From: Amphibacillus xylanus NBRC 15112
Lineage (GTDB): Bacteria; Bacillota; Bacilli; Bacillales; Amphibacillaceae
Reading direction: 5' to 3'
DNA length: 64,000 bases
Assembly (NCBI RefSeq): GCF_000307165.1
Contig: NC_018704.1
Location: forward strand, 992,001 to 1,056,000
Under the pieces are notes generated by a model. It worked only from the letters and a program-made list of their open reading frames with translations, made no database searches and had not been told where the DNA came from. The translations under genes were made by a program, and so were the position numbers. Shown in pieces: positions 36,717 to 45,221 of the stretch (position 1 is the stretch's first letter; each line of letters starts with the position of its first letter).

Positions 36717-37307
36717 TTATTCTATTATACTTAAATCAATGTTTAATTCTTCATTGCGCTCGTTTAATGTTTGGATTAATTCACGTTCTGTCAATTCTTT
36801 CAAACCATTATCACCGATAGGATTAACTTGTCTCACAAATACATCACCTACTTTATTATACCTTCCTTGGGGTCCACCGGTTATTGCTAAATTTCTTCCT
36901 AGGTAAGTATCTTCTCGTTCATCTAAAAAGACAATATAAGTTTCTCCCACTTCGAGTAATGGATCATTATCAAATTGTCAATTAGGCCCACCAGGTTGTA
37001 AGAACTTGATTTGTTCTCCGTAACTAAGGTCATCATAAAAGTAACGGTTAATTTTTGCCTCGTATATTGTGTATTCATGAGTTGTCCATTCATCAAAACT
37101 GACTTCTACAACATCAGCAATATCTGTTATTGTGATATTGGCAATGATATCTGCTTCTTCTGTTGCTTGTTCAAGGGTAACTTCTCGTAATGCCCCTTGA
37201 ACAATTTGTGGCATTACGCTTTCATTAGTTGTTGAATTTTTTTCATTACTACATCCGATGATTAATAATCCAATGAAAATAAGAAGTATTAAACTATTTT
37301 TTCGCAC
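36717..37307 (-). pseudogene. Lipoprotein paralogue interrupted by an in-frame TGA
   Basis: The sequence encodes a second lipoprotein (MRKNSLILLIFIGLLIIGC, Cys at 19) that aligns along its whole length with the protein at 35819-36409. Reading stops at TGA (36978-36980), where the intact copy has Trp in GPNW; the frame then continues unbroken with DPLLEVGETYIVFLDERED to NIDLSIIE. A single TGG to TGA change explains the break. There is no ATG soon after it. Confidence 0.85.
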
Positions 37308-37335
37308 AGGTTAACCTCCTAATGAATTTTTATAA

Positions 37336-37480
37336 CTAATATGAATTGATCCAATCAACCGCATTAAGCTCATCAACACTAGGCGTTTTAATCCATCTAG
37401 TTGTAGGATCTGGGCGCATAATCTGGTAAGCATTATTAAAATGAGCTAGTCCGAGTACATGGCCAAATTCAATAAGCATT
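37336..37480 (-). pseudogene. C-terminal fragment of a matrixin-like metallopeptidase (copy 2)
   Basis: On the - strand the frame reads IEFGHVLGLAHFNNAYQIM and then RPDPTTRWIKTPSVDELNAV to a TAG. EFGHVLGLAH plus a following Met is the zinc-binding region and Met-turn of matrixin-type (M10) peptidases, with the first His of HExxH lost or replaced by Ile. The fragment begins exactly where the truncated IS3 transposase gene ends, so the N-terminal part was removed by an insertion and deletion. Confidence 0.65.
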
Positions 37481-38026
37481 CTCTAAAGCTTTTTTTACCA
37501 TCTCTGTTGTCATTGATCGCGAAAAAGAGTAACCAATCACTTTCTTAGTGTGCAAATCTAATACAGATGCAAGGTAGCACCAACCATGACGAAACGTATG
37601 AATATAGGTGATATCGCCAACCCATTTCTCGTTAATCGTTGTCGTGGAAAAATCCCTGTTGATGATATTTTCCTTTTCTACAACCTTTTGTTTACTAGCG
37701 GTTGGTCGAAATTTCTTTACAGTGATAGACTTAATCCCAGCCTTTCTCATCAGGCGTTGAACGCGTTTTAAACTGATTGAATAGCCTTGTTTTCTAACGC
37801 CTTGTGAAATCTTAGGTGCACCGTAGCGTTTTTTACTCTCTTCATGAATGTGTCTGATTTTATCAGTATATTCACGGTTTTCACGATCACGATTTGATTC
37901 TGTTTTAGTTAATGATTCATAATAGGTAGACCTTGGTATATCAAGCGTTTGACACATTGTAGCGATAGGATAGTCATCTTTGTGTTCTGAAATAAACTCT
38001 GTCAGTTCACTGTTGTTTACTTTCTT
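37469..38026 (-). pseudogene. IS3 orfB transposase, 3'-truncated
   Basis: The DDE transposase frame starts one base back from the orfA frame at the AAGAAAG stretch (38020-38026), a plausible -1 slippage site. It has the HTH_21 region (SKKRYGAPKISQGVRK) and the first catalytic Asp (WVGDITYIHT), then the second strand (YLASVLDLHTKKVIGYS). It ends ALENAY with a stop supplied by the fused host sequence, losing the second Asp (expected HSDxGxQY) and the final Glu. It should be inactive. Confidence 0.85.
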
Positions 38027-38295
38027 GCGAATATGGCCATAGCCTTTTTTAAGATTTCAAGCTCCTGTTTTAAGCGAAGGTATTCTTTTTGAATGGCATC
38101 GACTTCTTTAGGTGTCACTTCTTTGCCATCAACACCTTCAACTGGAGTAAAGTCCTTGATCCATTTATAAATAGTAACTTCAGAAACGCCATATTCGCTA
38201 CTTAAATCCTTTACAGAACTTCCAGAATGATAAAGATCAACCAACATTTTTTTGAAGTCATCATTATACCGATGACCATGTTTTCTTTGATTCAT
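38017..38295 (-). CDS. IS3 orfA (helix-turn-helix protein)
   Basis: A 92-residue protein with a transposase-8 type helix-turn-helix (SSVKDLSSEYGVSEVTIYKW) and a C-terminal leucine-zipper helix (EYLRLKQELEILKKAMAIF). AAGGAGG precedes the ATG. In intact IS3 elements it regulates transposition and forms the N-terminus of the frameshifted OrfAB. Confidence 0.9.
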   Translation of the reverse strand: MNQRKHGHRYNDDFKKMLVDLYHSGSSVKDLSSEYGVSEVTIYKWIKDFTPVEGVDGKEVTPKEVDAIQKEYLRLKQELEILKKAMAIFARK

Positions 38296-38480
38296 TGTGA
38301 CACATCCTCCTTAAATTCATTGTATATAATTTAACTTAGATGTGTCCATGAAACTATACTAGCATCATAGACACTAAACGCGCACCTTCACTAGCAACAT
38401 TTTTCCCCATAGTCCAACTCTACTAACAAACATAATAAACCCCCAATTCAAACTTCAGAGTACCTTCTGTCCTTAAATAA

Positions 38481-38489
38481 TGTTATGAT
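38481..38489 (+). promoter_or_regulatory. Extended -10 promoter for ysmB
   Basis: TGTTATGAT is an extended -10 element 39 bases before the GTG start. The 130 bases between the IS end and this site show nothing else. Confidence 0.45.
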
Positions 38490-38528
38490 ACAATGAGAAA
38501 ATAAAATCTTAAAGGAGGCGAGGTAACG

Positions 38529-38978
38529 GTGGAATGTGAAGGAAATTCAATTGCTATGATAGAGCGAAATATACGATACATAAACGGTATAATAAAACAT
38601 AAAGGTAGAGAGATTTTAAAAGACTATTCGATTACGACACCACAGTTTATTGCATTACAGTGGTTACTAGAAGAAGGAGATCTGACAATCGGTGAATTGT
38701 CGCACAAATTAAATTTAGCTTTTAGCACGACAACGGACTTAATAGATCGAATGGAGCGGAATAAGTTAGTTGAACGTAAACGAGATGAGAAAGATCGACG
38801 TGTTGTAAGAATTCATCTCTTACCAGTCGGACATAAAATTATTTGTGAAGTGATAAAAATGCGCCAAATTTACTTAAGTGAGGTACTATCAGATGTAGCA
38901 ACTGATAAGGTGGATATGCTCGATGAATTATTAAAAATTTTACTAGAAAAAATGAAAAAAGATCTTGAAAATAAATAG
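38529..38978 (+). CDS. ysmB: MarR family transcriptional regulator (YsmB-like)
   Basis: A 149-residue winged-helix regulator with the MarR pattern: ITTPQFIALQWLLEEGDLTI, split around the recognition helix LAFSTTTDLIDRMERNKLV, and the wing RKRDEKDRRVVRIHL. It starts with GTG at 38529, ten bases after AAAGGAGG. Position between gerE and murI matches B. subtilis ysmB. The ligand is unknown. Confidence 0.88.
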   Translation: MECEGNSIAMIERNIRYINGIIKHKGREILKDYSITTPQFIALQWLLEEGDLTIGELSHKLNLAFSTTTDLIDRMERNKLVERKRDEKDRRVVRIHLLPVGHKIICEVIKMRQIYLSEVLSDVATDKVDMLDELLKILLEKMKKDLENK

Positions 38979-39002
38979 AATGTTAGAAAATGAGGGATAA
39001 AA

Positions 39003-39821
39003 TTGGATCAACCAATAGGAGTGATTGATTCAGGGGTTGGTGGTCTAACTGTAGCTCGTGAATTAATGCGTCAATTACCAAAAGAACAGATTATTTATTT
39101 AGGCGATACGCTTCGCTGTCCGTATGGTTCACGACCGGAACAAGAAGTGATTCAGTTTACATTAGAAATGGTAGACTTTTTAATGCAAAAGAAGATTAAG
39201 TTACTCGTAATCGCGTGTAACACAGCAACTGCATTTACATTAGACTTATTAAAGGAAAAGCTGGATATTCCGGTAATTGGTGTTATTCAACCGGGTGCTA
39301 GGGCAGCAATTAAGGTGACAAAGACAAAAGAAGTTGCAGTCATTGGGACTGAAGGGACGATTAAAAGTGAAGCATATCCACAGGCGCTTCAACAAATTTC
39401 ATCGAAGATTTCTGTTAGTAGCTTAGCTTGTCCTCAATTTGTCCCGTTAGTAGAACGTGGAGATTTTTCAAGTCATGAAATGAAAGAAGTTGTCAGCGAA
39501 TCATTAGCTTCGTTAAAGCAGGTAAAGAATCTTGATACATTGATACTAGGCTGTACTCATTACCCGATTATTTCTGATCAGATTCAATTAGAGATGGGTA
39601 ACCAAGTTCAAATTATTTCTTCAGGTGAAGAAACAGCTCGAGAAGTGAGTACGATACTATCTTATAACCAGTTGGCGTATCGAGGTGATCGACAGCCTCA
39701 GCATGAATTTTTCACTACAGGATCCGCTCAACTGTTTCAACAAATCGCAAATGTTTGGATGGATGAACCGGTGGAAAATGTTAAACACGTCGTCATTAAT
39801 CAAACTATTGATAACAAGTAG
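39003..39821 (+). CDS. murI: Glutamate racemase
   Basis: Makes D-glutamate for peptidoglycan; 272 residues. N-terminal IGVIDSGVGGLTVARELM, catalytic cysteines in VIACNTATA and LGCTHYP, and the YLGDTLRCPYG motif. It starts with TTG at 39003 after TGAGGGAT. The gene lies between ysmB and gerM, as racE does in B. subtilis. Confidence 0.97.
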   Translation: MDQPIGVIDSGVGGLTVARELMRQLPKEQIIYLGDTLRCPYGSRPEQEVIQFTLEMVDFLMQKKIKLLVIACNTATAFTLDLLKEKLDIPVIGVIQPGARAAIKVTKTKEVAVIGTEGTIKSEAYPQALQQISSKISVSSLACPQFVPLVERGDFSSHEMKEVVSESLASLKQVKNLDTLILGCTHYPIISDQIQLEMGNQVQIISSGEETAREVSTILSYNQLAYRGDRQPQHEFFTTGSAQLFQQIANVWMDEPVENVKHVVINQTIDNK

Positions 39822-39840
39822 TTTAACTACTTGTTTTTTA
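39813..39840 (+). terminator. Terminator overlapping the murI stop
   Basis: AACAAGTAG TTTAA CTACTTGTT is a perfect hairpin that includes the stop codon, followed by TTTTTAAT. Confidence 0.8.
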
Positions 39841-39850
39841 ATACAAGCAG

Positions 39851-39881
39851 GTCTAATTTATAAAAAGGGCTCGTATACATA
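39851..39881 (+). promoter_or_regulatory. Possible SigE promoter of gerM
   Basis: GTCTAATTT and TATACATA are separated by 14 bases, an imperfect match to the SigE pattern. gerM is SigE-dependent in B. subtilis. Confidence 0.4.
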
Positions 39882-39911
39882 TTAGTACAAACCATCTAGA
39901 GGAGGGTACGT

Positions 39912-40970
39912 ATGAATATACGAGTACTAACGAAACGAACGATGCAACTTTTATTAATTGTCGCTACTTTATTTTTTGTTATAGGGTGTAATTCATCAAA
40001 GGAAGACGACTTAGAGGATATGGATGCACCGCAAGATTTGGTAGAGGACGAGCTGACTGAGGATTCGGAGGAGGATGCGTCTGATTTATCAGCTGAAACT
40101 GTTTCACGAAGACTGTATTTGTTAAGTAAAGAAGGAGTAGTGGTACCTCATACATTTGAGTTACCAAAACTAGAAACAAATGAAGTTGCTGCGCAAGCTG
40201 TTGAATATTTAGTAGAAGGTGGACCGATTACGAATCTATTACCTAACGGCTTTGAAGCTGTATTGCCTGCCGGTACTGAAGTACTTGGTTTGAATTTAGA
40301 GGAAGATGGTACATTAGTAGTCGATTTGTCTGAAGAGTTTTTAGAGTATGATGGCTCTAAGGAACAACAAATTATTCAAGCGATGACGTATACACTTACG
40401 GAATTTGATAGTGTAGAACGTGTGAAGTTATGGGTGAATGGATTTGAGCAAAATTCAATGCCTGTAAATGGAACGCCAATTCGCGACGGCTATAGTCGTG
40501 CAAATGGAATTAATATTCTTGATACAGACGCAGTCGATTTAATTAATAGTGAGGCAGTTACAATCTATTACCCAGCGCAAATGGGTGCAAACATGTACTA
40601 TGTTCCAGTTACGCAACATATTGAGTCTGATGATTTAAATCGTGGTATCGTTGAAGCACTACTAAGTGGACCGACTTATGAATCAAAATTACTTCATGTG
40701 TTTAATCCGAATATCGAGTTAATCGATGTGAGCGTTACAGATGAAGGAATTATGACAATTGAGTTTACTGAGGAAATCTTAGCTGATGTAAATGAAGCTT
40801 ATATTGCTGATGAAGTAATTGAAACATTAGTTTTAACTTTAACGGATTTACCTGATGTAAATGGTGTTTCTATTAGTGTTGAGAATGTTGAACAAATTTT
40901 TAATGAACACGGCATTCCATATAGTGAACCAGTCACACGCGAGTCATTTGTTCCTACTGGTCGTTTCTAA
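39912..40970 (+). CDS. gerM: Sporulation/germination lipoprotein GerM
   Basis: A 352-residue lipoprotein with signal TMQLLLIVATLFFVIGC (Cys at about 26) followed by an Asp/Glu-rich linker and two GerMN domains (about residues 65-200 and 215-345), each with a strand-rich V-D-S-EFL/EFTEEIL motif. GerM helps the mother cell-forespore channel complex in B. subtilis. GAGGAGGG precedes the ATG. Confidence 0.95.
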   Translation: MNIRVLTKRTMQLLLIVATLFFVIGCNSSKEDDLEDMDAPQDLVEDELTEDSEEDASDLSAETVSRRLYLLSKEGVVVPHTFELPKLETNEVAAQAVEYLVEGGPITNLLPNGFEAVLPAGTEVLGLNLEEDGTLVVDLSEEFLEYDGSKEQQIIQAMTYTLTEFDSVERVKLWVNGFEQNSMPVNGTPIRDGYSRANGINILDTDAVDLINSEAVTIYYPAQMGANMYYVPVTQHIESDDLNRGIVEALLSGPTYESKLLHVFNPNIELIDVSVTDEGIMTIEFTEEILADVNEAYIADEVIETLVLTLTDLPDVNGVSISVENVEQIFNEHGIPYSEPVTRESFVPTGRF

Positions 40971-40993
40971 GCTGATTTATCAGCTTTTTTTTT
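40969..40993 (+). terminator. Terminator after gerM
   Basis: AAGCTGATTTATCAGCTT forms a hairpin from the stop codon, followed by a run of T. Confidence 0.85.
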
Positions 40994-41076
40994 ACCCTTT
41001 TTTAAAAAACTTTCGAATGAAATTATCGATTGAGCTAAAAATATGTTACGATTGTTTAGAATAGGAGGATTGTCAA

Positions 41077-41832
41077 ATGAGACCAAATAATAGAAATTCA
41101 AATGAATTACGACCAATATCAATCATAACAGACTTTATTACACATCCTGAGGGTTCTGTTTTGATTTCTATAGGTGAAACAAAAGTAATCTGTAATGCGA
41201 GTATTGAAGATCGCGTACCACCATTTTTACGAGGACAAGGTAAGGGATGGATTACAGCTGAATACGCGATGCTACCGCGAGCAACTGAACAACGAAACAT
41301 CCGAGAATCTTCCCGCGGTAAAGTTTCTGGACGTACAATGGAAATTCAGAGATTAATTGGCCGTGCTTTAAGAGCAGTAGTCGATTTAGATAAGATCGGT
41401 GAAAGAACAATTTGGGTAGATTGTGATGTTATTCAGGCAGATGGCGGCACACGTACTGCATCAATTACTGGTGCATTTGTTGCTGTTGTACTTGCTTTAG
41501 GGAAACTGCTTGAGCAAGAGGCAATTGAAGAACTGCCAATTACGGACTATTTAGGTGCAATTTCTGTTGGAATTTTACCAGATGGTGAAGCAGTATTGGA
41601 TTTAGAGTATGTTGAAGATTCTGAAGCTAAGGTAGATATGAACATTGTCATGACAGGAAAGAATGAATTTGTCGAGCTTCAGGGTACTGGAGAGGAATCA
41701 AGCTTCTCTTATCAGGAACTAGAGAAAATGCTTGAACTAGGCAAGAAAGGTATCGAAGAAATTTTCCAAATTCAGAAAGATGCTTTAGGAGAACTAGCTG
41801 AAAGGATCGGGAAAAAAGAGGGAAAATCATGA
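41077..41832 (+). CDS. rph: Ribonuclease PH
   Basis: Phosphorolytic 3'-5' exoribonuclease that trims tRNA 3' ends; 251 residues. It has the phosphate-binding and catalytic segments [20 protein letters not shown], split by its Arg pair, and [24 protein letters not shown] precedes the ATG at 41077. It overlaps the next gene by four bases (ATGA), forming a three-gene operon. Confidence 0.96.
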   Translation: MRPNNRNSNELRPISIITDFITHPEGSVLISIGETKVICNASIEDRVPPFLRGQGKGWITAEYAMLPRATEQRNIRESSRGKVSGRTMEIQRLIGRALRAVVDLDKIGERTIWVDCDVIQADGGTRTASITGAFVAVVLALGKLLEQEAIEELPITDYLGAISVGILPDGEAVLDLEYVEDSEAKVDMNIVMTGKNEFVELQGTGEESSFSYQELEKMLELGKKGIEEIFQIQKDALGELAERIGKKEGKS

Positions 41833-42440
41833 AAAAGATTTTAATAGCAACTAAAAACAAAGGAAAAGTAGATGACTTTAGAGCAATTTTTGATCAAGAT
41901 CGTGTTGAAATTATTTCATTATTAGATCTTGACTCTTCTATTGAAGATATTGAAGAAACAGGTGAGACTTTTTCGGAAAATGCTATCTTAAAAGCAGAGG
42001 GAATTGCTGAACAGATGAATTTACCTGTTTTAGCAGATGATTCTGGTTTATCAATTGATTATTTAGATGGACGTCCAGGTGTTTATTCGGCACGTTATGC
42101 AGGAAGCGATAAGGACGATCAACGCAATATTGAGAAGGTATTAAGTGAGCTAGAAGGTGTACCTTTAGAAAAGCGTGGAGCATCGTTTATTTGTGCTTTG
42201 GCTTTTGCAGTACCTGGTAAGGAAACTATCGTTAAGTATGGGAAATGTAGTGGTGTCATTGTTGAAGAGCCGATAGGAGAAAATGGATTTGGCTATGATC
42301 CTATTTTTATGCCCGATGGCTATAATTTGACGATGGCACAATTATCACCAGAGGAAAAAGGACGTATAAGTCATCGTGGTAAGGCATTAAAAGAAATGGC
42401 AGCTTGGTTAGAATTAGAGGGGAAAGAAGGTTTTGACTGA
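41829..42440 (+). CDS. rdgB: XTP/dITP diphosphatase (RdgB/HAM1)
   Basis: Removes non-canonical purine nucleotides (ITP, XTP) from the pool; 203 residues. Motifs: [36 protein letters not shown] and the C-terminal SHRGKAL. It overlaps rph by four bases and the next gene by one, so all three are translated together. B. subtilis YsnA is the counterpart. Confidence 0.95.
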   Translation: MKKILIATKNKGKVDDFRAIFDQDRVEIISLLDLDSSIEDIEETGETFSENAILKAEGIAEQMNLPVLADDSGLSIDYLDGRPGVYSARYAGSDKDDQRNIEKVLSELEGVPLEKRGASFICALAFAVPGKETIVKYGKCSGVIVEEPIGENGFGYDPIFMPDGYNLTMAQLSPEEKGRISHRGKALKEMAAWLELEGKEGFD

Positions 42441-42958
42441 TGCCAAAAGTTTTAATTGTTAGTGATAGTCATGGTTGGATGAAGGAATTACTGAATCTTA
42501 AAAATCGCTACCAAGATGAAGTTGATCAAATGATTCATTGCGGCGATTCAGAATTGGATTATCATCAATTGCCTATTCAAGGATTTAAACGAGTGGGTGG
42601 TAATACCGATTTTGATATTGATTTTCCTGAAGAACTTGTTTTTGATGTTAAAGGGACGACTTTTTATGTTGCTCATGGTCATATGCATAATATTAATTTC
42701 ACCTTAGACCCCATTACATATCGTGCAAGTGAGCTTCATGCAAGAATCATTTGCCATGGTCATTCGCATCGTGCTGGTGCAACAAAAATTGGAAATCAGC
42801 TTGTCATTAATCCAGGGAGTATTCGTTACCCACGTGGTCGAAAAGAAGAAACTTATGCTCTTTTAGAATGGAATGATGCCAATGAGTATGAAGTACACTT
42901 TTACCGACTCAATAGTGAAGAAGTTAAGGATCTAGCTTTTTCAACAAAATTGGTTTAG
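42440..42958 (+). CDS. YfcE/MJ0936-type metallophosphoesterase (YsnB-like)
   Basis: A 172-residue phosphodiesterase with all metal motifs: VSDSHGW, IHCGDSE, GGNTD, AHGHMH and CHGHSHRAGA. The substrate in the cell is unknown. It is the last gene of the rph-rdgB operon, as ysnB in B. subtilis. Confidence 0.93.
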   Translation: MPKVLIVSDSHGWMKELLNLKNRYQDEVDQMIHCGDSELDYHQLPIQGFKRVGGNTDFDIDFPEELVFDVKGTTFYVAHGHMHNINFTLDPITYRASELHARIICHGHSHRAGATKIGNQLVINPGSIRYPRGRKEETYALLEWNDANEYEVHFYRLNSEEVKDLAFSTKLV

Positions 42959-43030
42959 TCATTTTTAGTAATAATTTCAAGAGTTATTCAGTAATCAGTA
43001 ATATAAATTCTGATTATTGAGGTGAACAAC

Positions 43031-43168
43031 ATGGATGAGCGTAAAGAGAAAGAACGCAAAGAAACGAAAAGCGATCCTAGTAGAGTTGCTGTTGCATTTA
43101 TCAAATAAGCAGCAATATTGATTGTTTTTTTCGGGATCTTATGGTTCCTTATTAATTATATTTTGTAG
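43031..43168 (+). pseudogene. Small membrane protein gene split by an in-frame TAA
   Basis: An ATG preceded by GAGGTG opens MDERKEKERKETKSDPSRVA then VAFIK and TAA at codon 26 (43106). The same frame continues AAILIVFFGILWFLINYIL to TAG, a good single membrane segment. A charged N-terminus followed by one helix is the design of many small Bacillus membrane proteins, so a Tyr or similar codon probably became TAA. A 25-residue soluble peptide would be the only product. Confidence 0.6.
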
Positions 43169-43188
43169 TGTTTAATTTTTAGTAAATC

Positions 43189-43219
43189 AAGCCGTGGTCA
43201 ATAGACCCGGCTTTTTTTC
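43189..43219 (+). terminator. Terminator
   Basis: AAGCCG-GGTC and GAC-CGGCTT pair around AATA and are followed by TTTTTTTC. Confidence 0.75.
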
Positions 43220-43332
43220 TTGTTTATCGGGAGTTGTGACCAAGTTTTAAAAAACAAGCATATCACCATGTAAAATGACGTCATTAAGCCAAGCCTAAAA
43301 GCGTATTGATAAAGGGAAAGGAGTGATATATT

Positions 43333-43605
43333 ATGGTAGATTTACTAAAAGAATATCTAATTGAAGATGCATTAGTAATAATCCCTACTTTGATGATTTT
43401 AGGGAAAATTATTAAAGATACTCCGAATATTCAAGATTGGTTAATCCCTTATATCTTACTTGTAATAGGTGTTGTATTTGCGGTTGGGATGATTGGTTTT
43501 AGTTTTGACAGTGTTATTCAGGGGATTTTAGTGAGTGGATCAGCAGTTTTTGGTAATCAACTGTACAAACAAGTAAAATGTAAAAGTGACGATCCTGAAG
43601 AATAA
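43333..43605 (+). CDS. Holin-like protein (Hol44 / phage holin family)
   Basis: A 90-residue protein with two to three membrane segments and a short charged tail. VIIPTLMILGKIIKDTPNIQ, split before DWLIPYILLVIGVVFAVGM, and the later SVIQGILVSGSAVFGNQLYK match the Hol44-type holin pattern. No lysin, phage structural gene or integrase is next to it, so it is an orphan. GGAAAGGAG precedes the ATG. Confidence 0.7.
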   Translation: MVDLLKEYLIEDALVIIPTLMILGKIIKDTPNIQDWLIPYILLVIGVVFAVGMIGFSFDSVIQGILVSGSAVFGNQLYKQVKCKSDDPEE

Positions 43606-43653
43606 AAAGTGACGCTTGTATAAAAAAATTCCACTAACAAATTATGGAAGAAC

Positions 43654-43690
43654 AAAAAGCCTTGCAAAATCAATATTTGCAAGGCTTTCC
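43654..43690 (-). terminator. Second hairpin downstream of the tRNAs
   Basis: AAAGCCTTGCAAA and TTTGCAAGGCTTT form a 13-bp stem; on the - strand TTTTTG follows. It may be a back-up terminator for the tRNA unit. Its + strand tail is poor. Confidence 0.6.
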
Positions 43691-43765
43691 TAATGATAAA
43701 AAAGAAAGTTGTATTTTAAAAATGGCACATGTTTGTCACACGATAAAAGAATTAAGTTTTTTGGT

Positions 43766-43806
43766 AAAAGGAAAAACCCTCACAAACTCAATGTTTGTAA
43801 GGGTTC
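43766..43806 (-). terminator. Terminator of the tRNA unit
   Basis: On the - strand AACCCTTACAAAC and GTTTGTGAGGGTT pair and are followed by TTTCC, directly after tRNA-Arg. Confidence 0.8.
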
Positions 43807-43813
43807 TTAGTAG

Positions 43814-43887
<74 letters not shown>

Positions 43888-43892
43888 ATAAT

Positions 43893-43966
43893 TGGAGCGG
43901 GTGAAGAGAATCGAACTCTCGTCATCAGCTTGGAAGGCTGAGGTTTTACCATTAAACTACACCCGC
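43893..43966 (-). tRNA. tRNA-Gly (anticodon TCC)
   Basis: Cloverleaf read on the - strand: acceptor GCGGGTG/CACCCGC, anticodon loop CTTCCAA with TCC, T arm GTTCGATTC. The 3' CCA is encoded (43893-43895). It precedes tRNA-Arg by about five bases in one transcript. Confidence 0.95.
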
Positions 43967-44007
43967 ATAATTCATATTTTTTTCGTCTGTTTTAACGGAC
44001 AAGATTT

Positions 44008-44036
44008 ATTATAGTCACTTTTCAATCTGTTGTCAA
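44008..44036 (-). promoter_or_regulatory. Consensus SigA promoter of the tRNA unit
   Basis: On the - strand TTGACA and TATAAT are exact and separated by 17 bases, about 40 bases upstream of tRNA-Gly. Confidence 0.9.
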
Positions 44037-44216
44037 TTACTTTTTTCATTTTTATTTAAAAAATTAATAAAATCTTACCTGACATAGATTATTATAGCAA
44101 ATTTTTTTAAAATGAAAACAAATTTTTGCGTTAATTATTTAAGGTGTTTTGTTGTTTTGATTTAAAATTTTATTAGAACTAACCTTATAATCCCGTTGAT
44201 TCGCTAATTTGTCAAT

Positions 44217-44245
44217 TTGAATCGATTAATAAATTATTCTATGAT
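44217..44245 (+). promoter_or_regulatory. SigA promoter of the NERD gene
   Basis: TTGAAT and TATGAT are separated by 17 bases, 25 bases before the start codon. The rest of the AT-rich gap 44037-44216 shows nothing recognisable. Confidence 0.65.
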
Positions 44246-44269
44246 ATTTTTACAGAAAGGAAGTGAGCA

Positions 44270-45208
44270 ATGTTTATCAATCAACGCGTAATATCAAATG
44301 AGCTAAGGACACTTCGATCTTTAAATCTGCGGAGTGCCTTATCAAAGGATGAGTATCAATATTATTTGAGCTTAGAAAAAGGATTGGAAGGGGAGAGAAA
44401 ACTAGATCAGCGATTAGAGGAATTACCGGAGGAGGTTTTGATTTTACGAGATTTAACTTTGGAAATAGGTCATTCAATTTTTCAAGTGGATACGTTGTTG
44501 ATTTTTGAAAATCAACTTTATTTATTAGAAGTGAAAAATTTAGAAGGTGACTATTATCTTGATGGACAACTATTTAAAAATATATACGGTAAAGAAATTC
44601 GCAACCCACTGCTACAGCTGAATCGCTGCGCCTCACTCCTAAGACAATTTCTTCAAAGCGTTGGTTTTAATATTAAAGTCAACGCGAGACTTGTTTTTAT
44701 CAACCAAGAGTTCACCCTGTATCAAGCCCCGCTCAATACAGAAATGATTTTCCCCACACAAATTAACCGCTTTATTAAATCGTTAAAAAGTGAATCTCAT
44801 CAGTTAAGTCAAATGCACCATAAACTGGCTAATCAATTATTAACCAAGCGACTTTTAACTAATCGGCATGAAACTCGCTTTAGCTATGATTTTGATCAAT
44901 TAAAAAAAGGTGTAATTTGTTTTGATTGTTATTCTTATATGGGTAAGTTTAGTCCAAATAAGTTGAAGTGCCAGCATTGCAAAAAAGTCTCTTCAAATAT
45001 TGAGGCAGTCCTAGCTAATATAGAAGAGTTTCGTTTTCTTTTTCCTGAGAAGAAGCTAAGGATTAATAATATTTATCAGTGGTGCGGATCGGGAAAGCTC
45101 GTTTCGATTAACACAGTTAGAAAAGCTCTAAATAAAAATTATATTTTAAAGCGACTTGGCCCAGCGTCATATTATACTGAGTATGAGGAAGCGGCTAAAT
45201 CAATGTAA
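44270..45208 (+). CDS. NERD domain protein with C-terminal zinc ribbon
   Basis: A 312-residue protein. The NERD (nuclease-related) domain covers about residues 37-150, with GLEGERKLDQRL, IGHSIFQVDTLLIF and LYLLEVKNLEG supplying the E, D and ExK residues of a PD-(D/E)xK-like fold. A zinc ribbon follows (CFDCYSYMGKF and CQHCKKV) and then a helix-turn-helix-like tail. GAAAGGAAG precedes the ATG. It may act on nucleic acid, but no substrate is known. Confidence 0.88.
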   Translation: MFINQRVISNELRTLRSLNLRSALSKDEYQYYLSLEKGLEGERKLDQRLEELPEEVLILRDLTLEIGHSIFQVDTLLIFENQLYLLEVKNLEGDYYLDGQLFKNIYGKEIRNPLLQLNRCASLLRQFLQSVGFNIKVNARLVFINQEFTLYQAPLNTEMIFPTQINRFIKSLKSESHQLSQMHHKLANQLLTKRLLTNRHETRFSYDFDQLKKGVICFDCYSYMGKFSPNKLKCQHCKKVSSNIEAVLANIEEFRFLFPEKKLRINNIYQWCGSGKLVSINTVRKALNKNYILKRLGPASYYTEYEEAAKSM

Positions 45209-45221
45209 CTATGGGTTAACT

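Larger units (their letters stand above)
37469..38348 (-). mobile_element. Truncated IS3-family insertion sequence
   Basis: One end is intact: on the - strand it begins TGGACACATCTAAGTTAAA at 38348, a typical IS3-type terminal repeat, followed by orfA and orfB. The other end is missing: orfB stops after about 185 codons and runs into the peptidase fragment. No second inverted repeat is visible. The element cannot move on its own. Confidence 0.8.

Noticed and set aside
36978-36980. Selenocysteine or programmed read-through at TGA
   Set aside because: The intact paralogue has Trp at this position and no recoding element or redox motif is seen; a nonsense mutation is simpler.
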